From contig NZ_CP049933.1 in NCBI RefSeq assembly GCF_011382985.1, forward strand, positions 1,116,001 to 1,180,000: a DNA stretch of 64,000 bases. The letters are read 5' to 3'. The translations under genes were made by a program, and so were the position numbers. The stretch comes from Leucobacter coleopterorum (lineage in GTDB: Bacteria; Actinomycetota; Actinomycetes; Actinomycetales; Microbacteriaceae). The notes below the pieces were generated by a model that was given only the letters and a program-made list of their open reading frames with translations, searched no databases and was not told where the DNA came from. The number at the start of each line of letters is the position of its first letter. The stretch's first letter is position 1. Shown piece after piece: positions 9,340 to 17,845 of this stretch.

Positions 9340-11142
9340 ATGAGTAAACGCCCACAGACAACACAAGAGTTCATCGACTATCTGCGTGGACGTCCGCAGC
9401 AGAACGCCACCAAGCATCGCAAAGGCACGGACTTCATTGTGTTTGGGATCGCAGGTGCGGCTGTCGTCGGATTTGTGATTTGGGGGTTTGTTTCTCCCCA
9501 CGGCCTCGGCGAGGTCGCATCACAGCTGCTCGCTGGCACGATGGATAACTTCGGCTGGCTCTTTGTGGTGGCTGCGGCACTGTTTACGACGTTTATCATT
9601 GTTGTAGCACTGAGTAAGTTTGGGCGGATCCCGCTCGGAAAAGACGGCGAAAAACCGCAGTTCAAAACCTCGTCGTGGATCGCGATGATGTTTGCGACGG
9701 GAATGGGTATCGGCCTCGTGTTTTACGGGGTGGGCGAGCCGCTCTTTTTCTACATGTCGCCGCCGCCGAACACGGTTGACGCGGAGTCCGCTGAGGCGCT
9801 GAACGTTGCGATGGGACAGACCCTGTTCCACTGGACGCTTTTTCCGTGGGCCATGTATGCGATCGTCGGTCTTGGTGTGGCCTACAGTACCTTTCGTTTG
9901 CGTCGGTCGCTCCTCTTTTCGTCGATGTTCACCTCGCTGTTTGGTGAGCGGGTTGTGAACGGTGCTGGAGGGCGATTTATCAATATTCTTGCCATTCTGG
10001 CCACCCTGTTTGGCTCCGCGTGTTCGCTCGGCCTGGGTGCGCTACAGATTGGCGGCGGTATCCAGTCTGCGGGAGTTGTCGAACAGGTGACGACGCCACT
10101 TCTTGTCATCGTTATTGCGGTGCTCACCTCCGCTTTTGTGGCTTCAGCGGTGTCGGGTATTGAGCGTGGAATTCAGTGGCTCTCGAACGCAAACATGGTG
10201 TTGGCCGTGCTGCTTGCCGTTGTTGTGTTTGTTGTGGGACCCACACTCTTCATTTTGAACGTGATTCCGACGTCTATTGGTGCGTTCATCGAGAATCTTC
10301 CGCAAATGGCATCTCGAACCGCTGGGGTGGGCGATGACGATGTGTCCGCATGGCTGTCGGGGTGGACGGTATTTTACTGGGCATGGTGGGTGTCTTGGGC
10401 GCCCTTTGTTGGCATGTTTATCGCGCGTATTTCACGGGGACGCACGATCCGCCAGTTTGTTGTTGGAGTGCTGTTTGTACCGTCAGTAGTGTCTCTGCTG
10501 TGGTTCTCCATTTTTGGCGGCGGCGCAATTGGCGTGCAGAAGGCAGCTGAGCGAGGGGAAGGAAACCCGCTCGTGAAAATGGTTGATGGTGCTCCCCAGA
10601 TTAACTTTGATACGGCACTGTTTGACCTGCTCAATTCGCTGCCGGTGCCGAGCGTCATTAACATTGTGTTGATTGTTCTCACGGTCATTCTGATTGCCAT
10701 CTTCTTTGTGACCGGAGCCGACTCGGCCTCCATCGTGATGGGCGCGCTCTCCGAGAACGGTGCTGAAGATCCGCGTAAGCGTTCCATTATTTTCTGGGGT
10801 GTTGCGACGGGTGCTGTGGCCGCGATTATGCTGCTCGCCGGTGGTGACGATCCCTCAGAAGCCCTGAACGGGTTGAAGAACATCACGATTGTTTCGGCGC
10901 TGCCGTTTGTTGTTGTGATGATCCTGCTCTGCGTGGCACTCTGGAAAGATCTGTCGCGAGACCCACTGGTGATGCAGGGGGAGCTTGCCTCGAAGCTGCT
11001 TGAAGAATCGGTGGCGAATGCTATCGACACCCACACGGGTTCGTTCTCGCTCTCCACGCAGGAAATCACCATTATCGTTCCTGATGATCTTCCCGACGAC
11101 GAGGATCTCACTAGCGAGACTGAGGGCAGCCGAGGCGACTGA
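9340..11142 (+). CDS. BCCT-family glycine betaine transporter, BetP-like
   Basis: A 600-residue transporter with 12 predicted membrane segments. It keeps the Gly-Met-Gly-Ile-Gly motif in segment 3 (the Na+-coupled betaine transporter pattern of BetP/OpuD) and the Phe-Tyr-Trp-Ala-Trp-Trp-Val-Ser-Trp signature with Ala-Arg-Ile-Ser-Arg-Gly-Arg-Thr. The likely role is Na+-driven import of glycine betaine for catabolism or osmoprotection. The start at 9340 (Met-Ser-Lys-Arg-Pro) matches the usual N terminus; the frame is open upstream to 9151, but that part is not protein-like. No strong ribosome site is visible. The C-terminal tail is acidic. Confidence 0.88.
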   Translation: MSKRPQTTQEFIDYLRGRPQQNATKHRKGTDFIVFGIAGAAVVGFVIWGFVSPHGLGEVASQLLAGTMDNFGWLFVVAAALFTTFIIVVALSKFGRIPLGKDGEKPQFKTSSWIAMMFATGMGIGLVFYGVGEPLFFYMSPPPNTVDAESAEALNVAMGQTLFHWTLFPWAMYAIVGLGVAYSTFRLRRSLLFSSMFTSLFGERVVNGAGGRFINILAILATLFGSACSLGLGALQIGGGIQSAGVVEQVTTPLLVIVIAVLTSAFVASAVSGIERGIQWLSNANMVLAVLLAVVVFVVGPTLFILNVIPTSIGAFIENLPQMASRTAGVGDDDVSAWLSGWTVFYWAWWVSWAPFVGMFIARISRGRTIRQFVVGVLFVPSVVSLLWFSIFGGGAIGVQKAAERGEGNPLVKMVDGAPQINFDTALFDLLNSLPVPSVINIVLIVLTVILIAIFFVTGADSASIVMGALSENGAEDPRKRSIIFWGVATGAVAAIMLLAGGDDPSEALNGLKNITIVSALPFVVVMILLCVALWKDLSRDPLVMQGELASKLLEESVANAIDTHTGSFSLSTQEITIIVPDDLPDDEDLTSETEGSRGD

Positions 11143-11280
11143 ACGGGCAGGGCCGATCTTCGGTCCTCTGCACTGGAAGTAACACCTGCTGACTTTGCTT
11201 CGCTCACAGGCGCGAAAAATGGCTGATATTGGTCGAGTTATCCCTAGGCGTTTCTGTGGCTCGATGGAAAAATTGTTGGC

Positions 11281-12948
11281 ATGGAGTTCTTCACCAAGAT
11301 CGCGACACGGGTTCAAAGCATCCGTGATCTTGTGGGTGAACTCGCTGACCCATCTGATCTCCCAGCGGCAGTCGCGCGTCTTGATGATGTCGCGGTGTTT
11401 GCACTACTGGAAGCTGCTTCGGACCTGGAGCAGACAGTTGAGCGGGTGCGAACTGCCGCGATTGGGATCATCGCTCAGCGTTCGGCAAGACCGACTGGCC
11501 ATGCGGGGTTGGCGCAATCTCGGGGATATCGAAATGCGGCCTCACTCGTGCAGCAAGTAGGCGGTGTGAGCCGTGCGGAGGCGTTTCGTCAAGTCCGTGT
11601 CGGTGAATCGCTCTACGACACTGTAGGTAGCGGTCATCCCTCCGAGACTGTCTTGTCTGTCATAGAGGGTGACGGTGTCGGCGACATACCGGTTACCGAT
11701 GCTGGCGGGTCCGGCGGTTCTGCGGGGCTACATGAGCAGGGAACCGGCGAGCGAGGTCTGCCGTGGCATGCGCCACTCGGGCGTGCGCTGCTCTCAGGCG
11801 CCATCACAACTGCCCAACATGATGTGATCGCTCGCGGGCTCGGGCAACCAGCCGCAGCGCCAAGCCCAACCGCACAACATGCTGTTGTGTGTGACGCGGC
11901 CACCCACGCTGCGTGGACGCTGGCGGCGGAAGAGCTGATAGTCGAAGCCGGGCGGGTCACGGTTGAAGAGCTGGCGAGGTCGGCCAGGTGCGTGCGTGAC
12001 CTTCTAGATCCTGTCGGAGCTGACGCACGTTTTATGCGACGGTTTGAGTCGAGATCGTTTCGTATGTGGACGGACCGCGACGGTCTGACCCGCTGTAGTT
12101 TGGTGTGTGACGACCTTTCCGCTGAGTGGTTGCGCGCAACGATTGATGCGGCGATGCGTCCGAGACGTGGCGGCCCGCGATTTGTGGACCCGGCGGAGCG
12201 GGCACGCGCGAACACGTTGATTGCGGACCCGCGATCAAACGAGCAGCTCGCGTTTGATTTGCTTATTGATATTGTGCGCTCCGGAACGCTCGCCGACACA
12301 GAAACCGTATTTGGGGTGCGACAGCCGGGGGTTCGTTTAGTGCAGATTCTTCCCGACAGCGGAGGTATCCCAGGGATCATCGGTGAAAATCCCGGTCCCG
12401 AGCCAGGGCATGAGGGCGGGCCTGACAACGGAAACAATACCCGTCGGAGAGATAGTTTTGCTGGTCCTTCGTGCGTCGAGGACGGCGCTCGGATCGTGCC
12501 GGGATGGGTTGCAAAACAGCAGGCCTGCACAGTGGGAACGGTGACCGTAACCACGGACCGCAGCGGTAATCCGCTAAACATGGGACGGAGCGCACGACTA
12601 TACACAACGAAGCAACGGATCGCGCTCGCCGTTCGTGATGGTGGATGTAGATGGATAGAGTGCGATAGACCGGCGTCATATTGCGAAGCTCATCACATTG
12701 ATCCGTGGGATGAGCACCACGGGCGAACAGATGTTGACCGGGGCATTCTGCTGTGTCGGTTCCACCACATGCAGCTTCATCGGCGTGGGTGGCGAATCAC
12801 GCGTGAGGGGACGGCTGAGTTTGTGCTGCACGCAGCAGACGGTCAGCAGACGGTGCTGCCACGGGGTCTAGTGCGCCGATACCTATGGCCAAGGGGTACC
12901 TCGCCACCCGCACGATGGTGGGAGCCACCGCTCCCACTCGCCGCGTAA
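11281..12948 (+). CDS. DUF222 / HNH endonuclease family protein (13E12-type)
   Basis: A 555-residue protein with an N-terminal DUF222 helical region (about 1-330) and a C-terminal HNH nuclease motif. The motif includes a Cys-x4-Cys pair near residue 456, Ala-His-His-Ile-Asp-Pro-Trp near 470, and Leu-Leu-Cys-x2-His-His with a downstream zinc-type spacing. These proteins are multicopy in many actinomycetes and behave like selfish or mobile-associated genes; the molecular role is unsettled. It is convergent with purU. Its presence inside the catabolic block may mark an old insertion point. Confidence 0.85.
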   Translation: MEFFTKIATRVQSIRDLVGELADPSDLPAAVARLDDVAVFALLEAASDLEQTVERVRTAAIGIIAQRSARPTGHAGLAQSRGYRNAASLVQQVGGVSRAEAFRQVRVGESLYDTVGSGHPSETVLSVIEGDGVGDIPVTDAGGSGGSAGLHEQGTGERGLPWHAPLGRALLSGAITTAQHDVIARGLGQPAAAPSPTAQHAVVCDAATHAAWTLAAEELIVEAGRVTVEELARSARCVRDLLDPVGADARFMRRFESRSFRMWTDRDGLTRCSLVCDDLSAEWLRATIDAAMRPRRGGPRFVDPAERARANTLIADPRSNEQLAFDLLIDIVRSGTLADTETVFGVRQPGVRLVQILPDSGGIPGIIGENPGPEPGHEGGPDNGNNTRRRDSFAGPSCVEDGARIVPGWVAKQQACTVGTVTVTTDRSGNPLNMGRSARLYTTKQRIALAVRDGGCRWIECDRPASYCEAHHIDPWDEHHGRTDVDRGILLCRFHHMQLHRRGWRITREGTAEFVLHAADGQQTVLPRGLVRRYLWPRGTSPPARWWEPPLPLAA

Positions 12949-13030
12949 CAATAAAAGCCGACGCACACGTGTGCTGCGACATTCGCGGTGCCACGAAACG
13001 CCGCGGTGTCGTGTTGCTCTCGCTGCCACG

Positions 13031-13081
13031 CCGTTCCCGGTGCTGTATGCCGTTCCCGGTGCTGTATGCCGTTCCCGGTGC
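13031..13081. repeat. 19-bp tandem repeat, about 2.6 copies
   Basis: The unit CCGTTCCCGGTGCTGTATG occurs at 13031-13049 and 13050-13068, followed by a partial copy to about 13081. It lies between the convergent ends of the DUF222/HNH gene and purU. No function is evident; it may vary in copy number. Confidence 0.85.
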
Positions 13082-13111
13082 AGCACGTCACAAGGGCGGC
13101 TGCGATACCCC

Positions 13112-13984
13112 TTAGCGCAACACCACCGTGCGGTTACGGTTGAGAAAGACACGGGACTCGCAGTGCCACTTCACGGCGTCCGCGAGTGCTTTGCATTCTG
13201 AGTCGCGCCCGATGGCCACGAGGTCTTCGGGGCTCAGTGCGTGGTCAACGGCCTGCACCTGCTGCGCAATGATCGGACCCTCGTCGAGTTCGTGATTCAC
13301 GTAATGAGCCGTTGCGCCAACGGTCTTCACGCCACGTTCCCATGCCTGGTGATACGGCTTTGCCCCCTTGAAAGATGGCAGGAAGGAATGATGAATGTTG
13401 ATCGCGCGCCCGGTGAGCTCTCGCGAGAGATCGTCTGAAAGGATTTGCATGTATCGAGCGAGAACCACCAGGTCAACCTCGAAGCGATCAGCAATTTCAA
13501 GCAGCTTTTTCTCGGCCTCGGGTTTGGTGTCTGCGGTGATGGGGATGTGGAAGAACGGGATCCCGTGCCACTCGACCAGCTGGCGGTGATCAGGGTGGTT
13601 TGACACGACCGCGACTATCTCGGCTGGAATCTCGCCGACTCGGGTGCGAAATAGGAGGTCGTTGAGGCAGTGCTCAAACTTTGAAACCATCACCAGCACT
13701 TGCTGTTTGCTCTGGTTCGAGCGCAGCAACCACTCGGCATCCAGCGTCTTGGCTAGTGCCGTCATGTCGCTGCGGAGGGCGTCTACGGTGCCCTCTGCGG
13801 CGTCTGTGAGGCAGAACTTTGCCCGAAAGAAAAAGTGACCGGTGATTTGGTCGTCGAACTGCCTGAGGTCGATGATGTCGCCTCCGTGCGACACCAGGAT
13901 CCCCGTGATTGAGTGAACAATGCCAGCTTCTTGCGGGCAGCTGAAAGTGAGAACATACTCACTGTCTGAGTTGTGGGGAGACAC
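13112..13984 (-). CDS. purU: Formyltetrahydrofolate deformylase
   Basis: A 290-residue enzyme with an N-terminal ACT domain (about 1-80) and a C-terminal formyltransferase-fold domain containing the His-His-Ser-Phe-Leu-Pro-Ser-Phe-Lys-Gly motif. It hydrolyses 10-formyl-THF to formate and THF. In methylated-amine catabolism this recycles THF charged during demethylation. The GTG at 13984 was chosen over the upstream ATG (14029) because AAAGGTGG lies 6 bases before it and the protein then starts directly at the ACT domain. A promoter and GntR-type operator lie 67-76 bases upstream. Confidence 0.92.
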   Translation of the reverse strand: MSPHNSDSEYVLTFSCPQEAGIVHSITGILVSHGGDIIDLRQFDDQITGHFFFRAKFCLTDAAEGTVDALRSDMTALAKTLDAEWLLRSNQSKQQVLVMVSKFEHCLNDLLFRTRVGEIPAEIVAVVSNHPDHRQLVEWHGIPFFHIPITADTKPEAEKKLLEIADRFEVDLVVLARYMQILSDDLSRELTGRAINIHHSFLPSFKGAKPYHQAWERGVKTVGATAHYVNHELDEGPIIAQQVQAVDHALSPEDLVAIGRDSECKALADAVKWHCESRVFLNRNRTVVLR

Positions 13985-14050
13985 AAGGCCACCTTTCTTG
14001 TGAGCATCAGGATGCCCACTGCAACTCAACCTTGAATCATAGTAGGCAAT

Positions 14051-14060
14051 TGATATATCA
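14051..14060. promoter_or_regulatory. GntR-type operator in the purU promoter
   Basis: The perfect palindrome TGATATATCA lies between a minus-strand -35 (TTAACC, 14066-14061) and -10 (TACTAT, 14044-14039) that are 16 bases apart. A repressor bound here would block RNA polymerase. The same core recurs before glyA/gntR and betT. Binding by the local GntR protein is inferred. Confidence 0.7.
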
Positions 14061-14225
14061 GGTTAACTCGATGGTAACTTCGACGGGGAGTTCTCGCAAG
14101 CCACCCGGATAACTATTTTGAGTGGACTATCGCACTCGGTGCAGAAGTCTGGTCTCGCGGTTGAGTTGAGCGCTGTGGTGCTGAGTATCGCGGTGCTGCG
14201 GCGCTGAGTATTACAGTGCCGAGCG

Positions 14226-14884
14226 CTACAGTGCCGAGCGCACGGTCGCCTCAAAGTGGCGAACGTGTTCTGCTGCCAGGGCGGCGGCGCGATCCTCATC
14301 GCCGTCCAATATGGACTGCATGAGGTCGATGTGTTCGCGAATGTGGTTTGAGATTTCGGGAATGCGATCCCGCACGAGGCACCAAATGCGCGTGGCGAGA
14401 TCGTCCAGCCGCACGAGCGTCTCGGCGAGATGGTGGTTGTTTGCGGCGCGGTAAATGAGGCGGTGTACTTCGAGGTCGTGCTCAAGAAGACGTCGCAGAT
14501 TGTCTTTGGGGTGTAAGTTTTGTAGTTCAGTTATGGCGTCGTAAAACTGGGACCTGAGTGGGCCACCACTCTGCCGGGCTGCCTTCCTTGCGGCGAGTGG
14601 TTCAAGAGTGACTCGCACCTCGGAGATCATGGCGAGGTCTGTGATGTCGACGTTTGCGGCGTAGGTGCCTCGGCGTGGGTATGAGACAACGAGGTGGTTG
14701 TTTTCCAGCCGTTTGAGTGCCTCGCGAATGGGGGTGCGGCCGATCCCGAGTTCTGTTACGAGGGACACTTCGTTGATTGCATCGCCCGGGCAATGTCGAG
14801 CATGATGAGGCGATGGCGGAGGGTTTCGTACGCCCTGCTTGCTTTTGACGCCTCGGGTGTGCTGGTGCTGATTGTTGTGTCCAT
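14226..14884 (-). CDS. GntR-family (FCD) transcriptional regulator (one frameshift)
   Basis: A restored 219-residue repressor with an N-terminal winged helix (Gly-Arg-Thr-Pro-Ile-Arg-Glu-Ala-Leu-Lys-Arg-Leu-Glu) and a C-terminal all-helical FCD ligand domain with metal-site Asp/His residues. The ATG at 14884 follows AGAGGA. As written the N-terminal helix is out of frame; adding one base to the GGG run at 14788-14790 (CCC on the coding strand) gives the normal Ile-Ala-Pro-Gly-Asp-Ala-Ile. It lies between purU and glyA and probably controls the glyA-sox-sda operon, purU, betT and itself through the TGATATATyA sites. The ligand could be glycine, sarcosine or a one-carbon intermediate. Confidence 0.85.
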
Positions 14885-14894
14885 CTGTATCCTC

Positions 14895-14936
14895 TTGTGT
14901 TGGCACAAGCATACAAGTATGATCGTGATATATTAG
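14895..14936 (+). promoter_or_regulatory. glyA promoter with overlapping GntR-type operator
   Basis: A -35 TTGTGT (14895-14900), a 17-base spacer and a -10 TATGAT (14918-14923) face glyA. The operator core TGATATATTAG (14926-14936) sits just after the -10, over the expected start point. The site lies in the gntR-glyA divergent gap, 42 bases from the gntR start, so it could serve both. Confidence 0.65.
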
Positions 14937-14972
14937 TTGTCGATTAAAGTTTAGAGTCGAAGGAGATTCTCA

Positions 14973-16309
14973 ATGATGAAGTTAGCGACGTTCGAAAGCA
15001 CTGCCCCGGTCGCGCTGAACACGCAGCTCGCGCAACTCGACCCACAGATTGCGAGGCACATTGATGCCGAGCTTGCGAGGCAGCGGGAGGGCCTCGAAAT
15101 GATCGCCTCTGAGAACCACACTTCCTACGCGGTCATGCAGGCGCAGGGTTCCGTTCTCACAAACAAGTATGCGGAGGGGTATCCCGGAAAGCGTTACTAC
15201 GGCGGGTGCGAGCACGTGGACGAGATCGAGACCATTGCTCGGGATCGGATCAACTCGCTCTTTGGTTCGCAGTATGCAAACGTGCAGCCCCACTCGGGAG
15301 CCCAGGCAAACGCCGCGGTGATGCACGCCCTGATTCGTCCCGGTGACACCGTGCTGGGCCTGAACCTTGCGCACGGCGGACACCTTACTCACGGCATGAA
15401 GATTAACTTCTCGGGCAGGCTATACAACATTGTTCCCTACGGGGTTGATCCCAAAACCTACCTGGTCGACATGGCTGAGGTAGAGCGGCTTGCACATGAG
15501 CATCGCCCCAGCTCATCGTTGCGGGCTGGTCTGCTTACTCGCGGCAACTCGACTTTGAGCGCTTCCGGCGCATCGCGGACGCCGTTGGTGCGTACCTGAT
15601 GGTCGACATGGCACATTTTGCTGGGCTTGTGGCTGCGGGGCTGCACCCCAGTCCGGTTCCGCATGCTCACGTCACCACATCGACCACACACAAAACCTTG
15701 GGTGGTCCTCGCGGTGGCATTATTTTGAGCAACGATGCCGAAATTGCCAAGAAGATTGACTCCGCGGTGTTTCCTGGTCAGCAGGGCGGGCCACTCGAAC
15801 ACGTTATTGCTGGCAAAGCGGTCTCGTTCAAAGTTGCGGCGAGCGAAGAGTTTCAGCAGCGGCAGGAGCGAACGCTCGCGGGCGCACGCGTGTTGGCCGA
15901 CCGGCTCTCGGGGCTTGACGTCGAAGAGCGAGGCATCGCCGTTTTAACCGGTGGTACCGACGTGCATCTTGTGCTTGTTGATCTGCGCAATTCACCCCTG
16001 GATGGACAGGCCGCTGAGGACTTGCTTGCCTCCGTCGGAATCACCGTGAATCGCAACGCTGTTCCGTTTGATCCGAGGCCACCAATGGTGACCTCGGGGC
16101 TTCGCATTGGCACCCCGGCACTCGCAACGAGGGGTTTCGGATCCGACGCGTTTGCTGAGGTGGCCGATGTGATCGCCGAGGCTCTGATTGAGGGGACAGA
16201 GCCCGGCGGGCCTGATCCTGAGGCGCTTGACCGATTGCGCCTACGGGTGTCTGCGCTCGCAATGGCACACCCGCTGTATCCCAACCTTGAACTGGCAGGT
16301 GCGCGCTGA
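14973..16309 (+). CDS. glyA: Serine hydroxymethyltransferase (one frameshift)
   Basis: A restored 445-residue PLP enzyme interconverting glycine plus 5,10-methylene-THF and serine. The N-terminal Ile-Ala-Ser-Glu-Asn and the PLP-lysine motif [11 protein letters not shown] are present. As written the frame breaks at 15506-15509; adding one C to CCCC joins it to the rest. GAAGGAGA precedes the ATG (14973 or 14976). Within this operon it would condense glycine from sarcosine with the methylene-THF made by sarcosine oxidase, giving serine for sdaA. Its stop overlaps the start of soxB. Confidence 0.92.
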
Positions 16310-17525
16310 TGGCCGACATGTTGCCGGAGCACCCGGACTTTCTGTGGCGTAATCCCGAACCAAAACAGGGCTACGACGCGGTCATCGTTGGTGGTGGTGG
16401 ACACGGACTCGCGACCGCATATTATCTCGCCAAAAACCACGGCATGACCAATATTGCCGTGCTTGAGCGTGGCTGGCTCGCCGGCGGCAACATGGCACGC
16501 AACACCACGATTATTCGCTCGAACTACCTGTGGAACGAGTCAGCCGCCATTTACGAACACTCGCTGAAACTCTGGGAGCAACTGCCCGAAGAGCTCGAAT
16601 ACGACTTCTTGTTCTCGCAGCGTGGAGTGATGAACCTGGCACACACCCTGCAAGACGTGCGCGAGTCACAGCGCCGTGTGAATGCGAACGTGCTAAACGG
16701 TGTCGACGCCGAGTGGCTCACACCCGCTGAGGTGAAAGAACTCTGCCCGATTATCAATACGAGCGAGGATCTGCGCTACCCCGTCATGGGGGCCACGTAC
16801 CAGCCCAGAGCAGGAATCGCGAAGCACGACCATGTCGCCTGGGCGTTCGCGCGCAAGTGTGACGAGATGGGCGTCGACATTATTCAGAACTGTGAGGTGA
16901 CAGGGTTTGTGAAGTCGGGGGATCAGGTCACCGCGGTCGAAACGACCCGTGGGCTCATAGAGACGCGCCGGGTGGGGCTCGCCGCTGCTGGACACTCGTC
17001 AATGCTTGCCAAACTCGCTGGGTTCGCGCTGCCGATCCAATCCCACCCCTGCAGGCGCTTGTTTCGGAGCTGTTTGAGCCCGTTCACCCGACCGTTGTTA
17101 TGTCAAACCACGTACACGTGTACGTGTCGCAGGCTCACAAAGGGGAGCTCGTGATGGGGGCCGGGCTTGACAGCTACAACGGCTATGGCCAGCGTGGTGG
17201 GTTTCACGTTATCGAAGAGCAGTTGGCCGCAGCAGTTGAGCTGTTCCCAATCTTCGCGCGAGCTCACCTGCTGCGAACCTGGGGCGGAATCGTTGACGTG
17301 ACTCTCGATGCGTCGCCCATCGTATCCACCACCCCCGTTGACGGGGTGTCTGTGAACTGCGGATGGGGCACGGGTGGATTTAAAGGCACTCCCGGTGCCG
17401 GGTACACCTTCGCGCACACGATTGCTACTGGAGAAGCCCACCCGCTGAACGCACCATTCTCACTCGACCGATTTGAAACCGGCCATCTGATTGATGAGCA
17501 CGGTGCTGCGGCCGTGGCCCACTGA
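16309..17525 (+). CDS. soxB: Sarcosine oxidase beta subunit, heterotetrameric (one frameshift)
   Basis: A restored 405-residue flavoprotein subunit with the N-terminal dinucleotide motif Val-Ile-Val-Gly-Gly-Gly-Gly-His-Gly. An Ile-Ala-Lys-His-Asp stretch probably supplies the histidine linked covalently to FMN, and a C-terminal [10 protein letters not shown] is present. It oxidatively demethylates sarcosine. The frame is broken at the CCCC run 17046-17049; one added C restores it. It is first of the typical soxB-D-A-G order and starts within the glyA stop region. Confidence 0.93.
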
Positions 17526-17552
17526 TACGAGACGTGAAGGAGAAGAACCAAT

Positions 17553-17845
17553 ATGTTACTCATCGAGTGTCCAAACTGTGGCCCGCGCGACGAAACTGAG
17601 TTCCACTACGGTGGACAGGCTCATGTGCCCTACCCGAGGATCCTCACGCGCTGAATGACCGCGAGTGGGCCGAGTACCTGTTTTATCGCGATAACCCGAA
17701 GGGGTTGTTTGCCGAGCGCTGGAACCACAGTGTTGGTTGTCGTAAGTGGTTCAATGCGCTTCGCGACACACTGAGCTACAGGTTTCTCGGCACCTATCCG
17801 ATGGGTGCGCCGCGCCCCAAGATGCGCGAGGGAGCGACCCAATGA
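17553..17845 (+). CDS. soxD: Sarcosine oxidase delta subunit (one frameshift)
   Basis: A restored 97-residue zinc-binding subunit. Cys-Pro-Asn-Cys-Gly near residue 6 and His-Ser-Val-Gly-Cys near the middle match the known Zn ligands of this subunit. GAAGGAG precedes the ATG at 17553. The frame breaks at the CCC run 17633-17635; one added C gives Tyr-Pro-Glu-Asp-Pro and runs to 17845. It overlaps soxA by four bases (ATGA). Confidence 0.9.
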
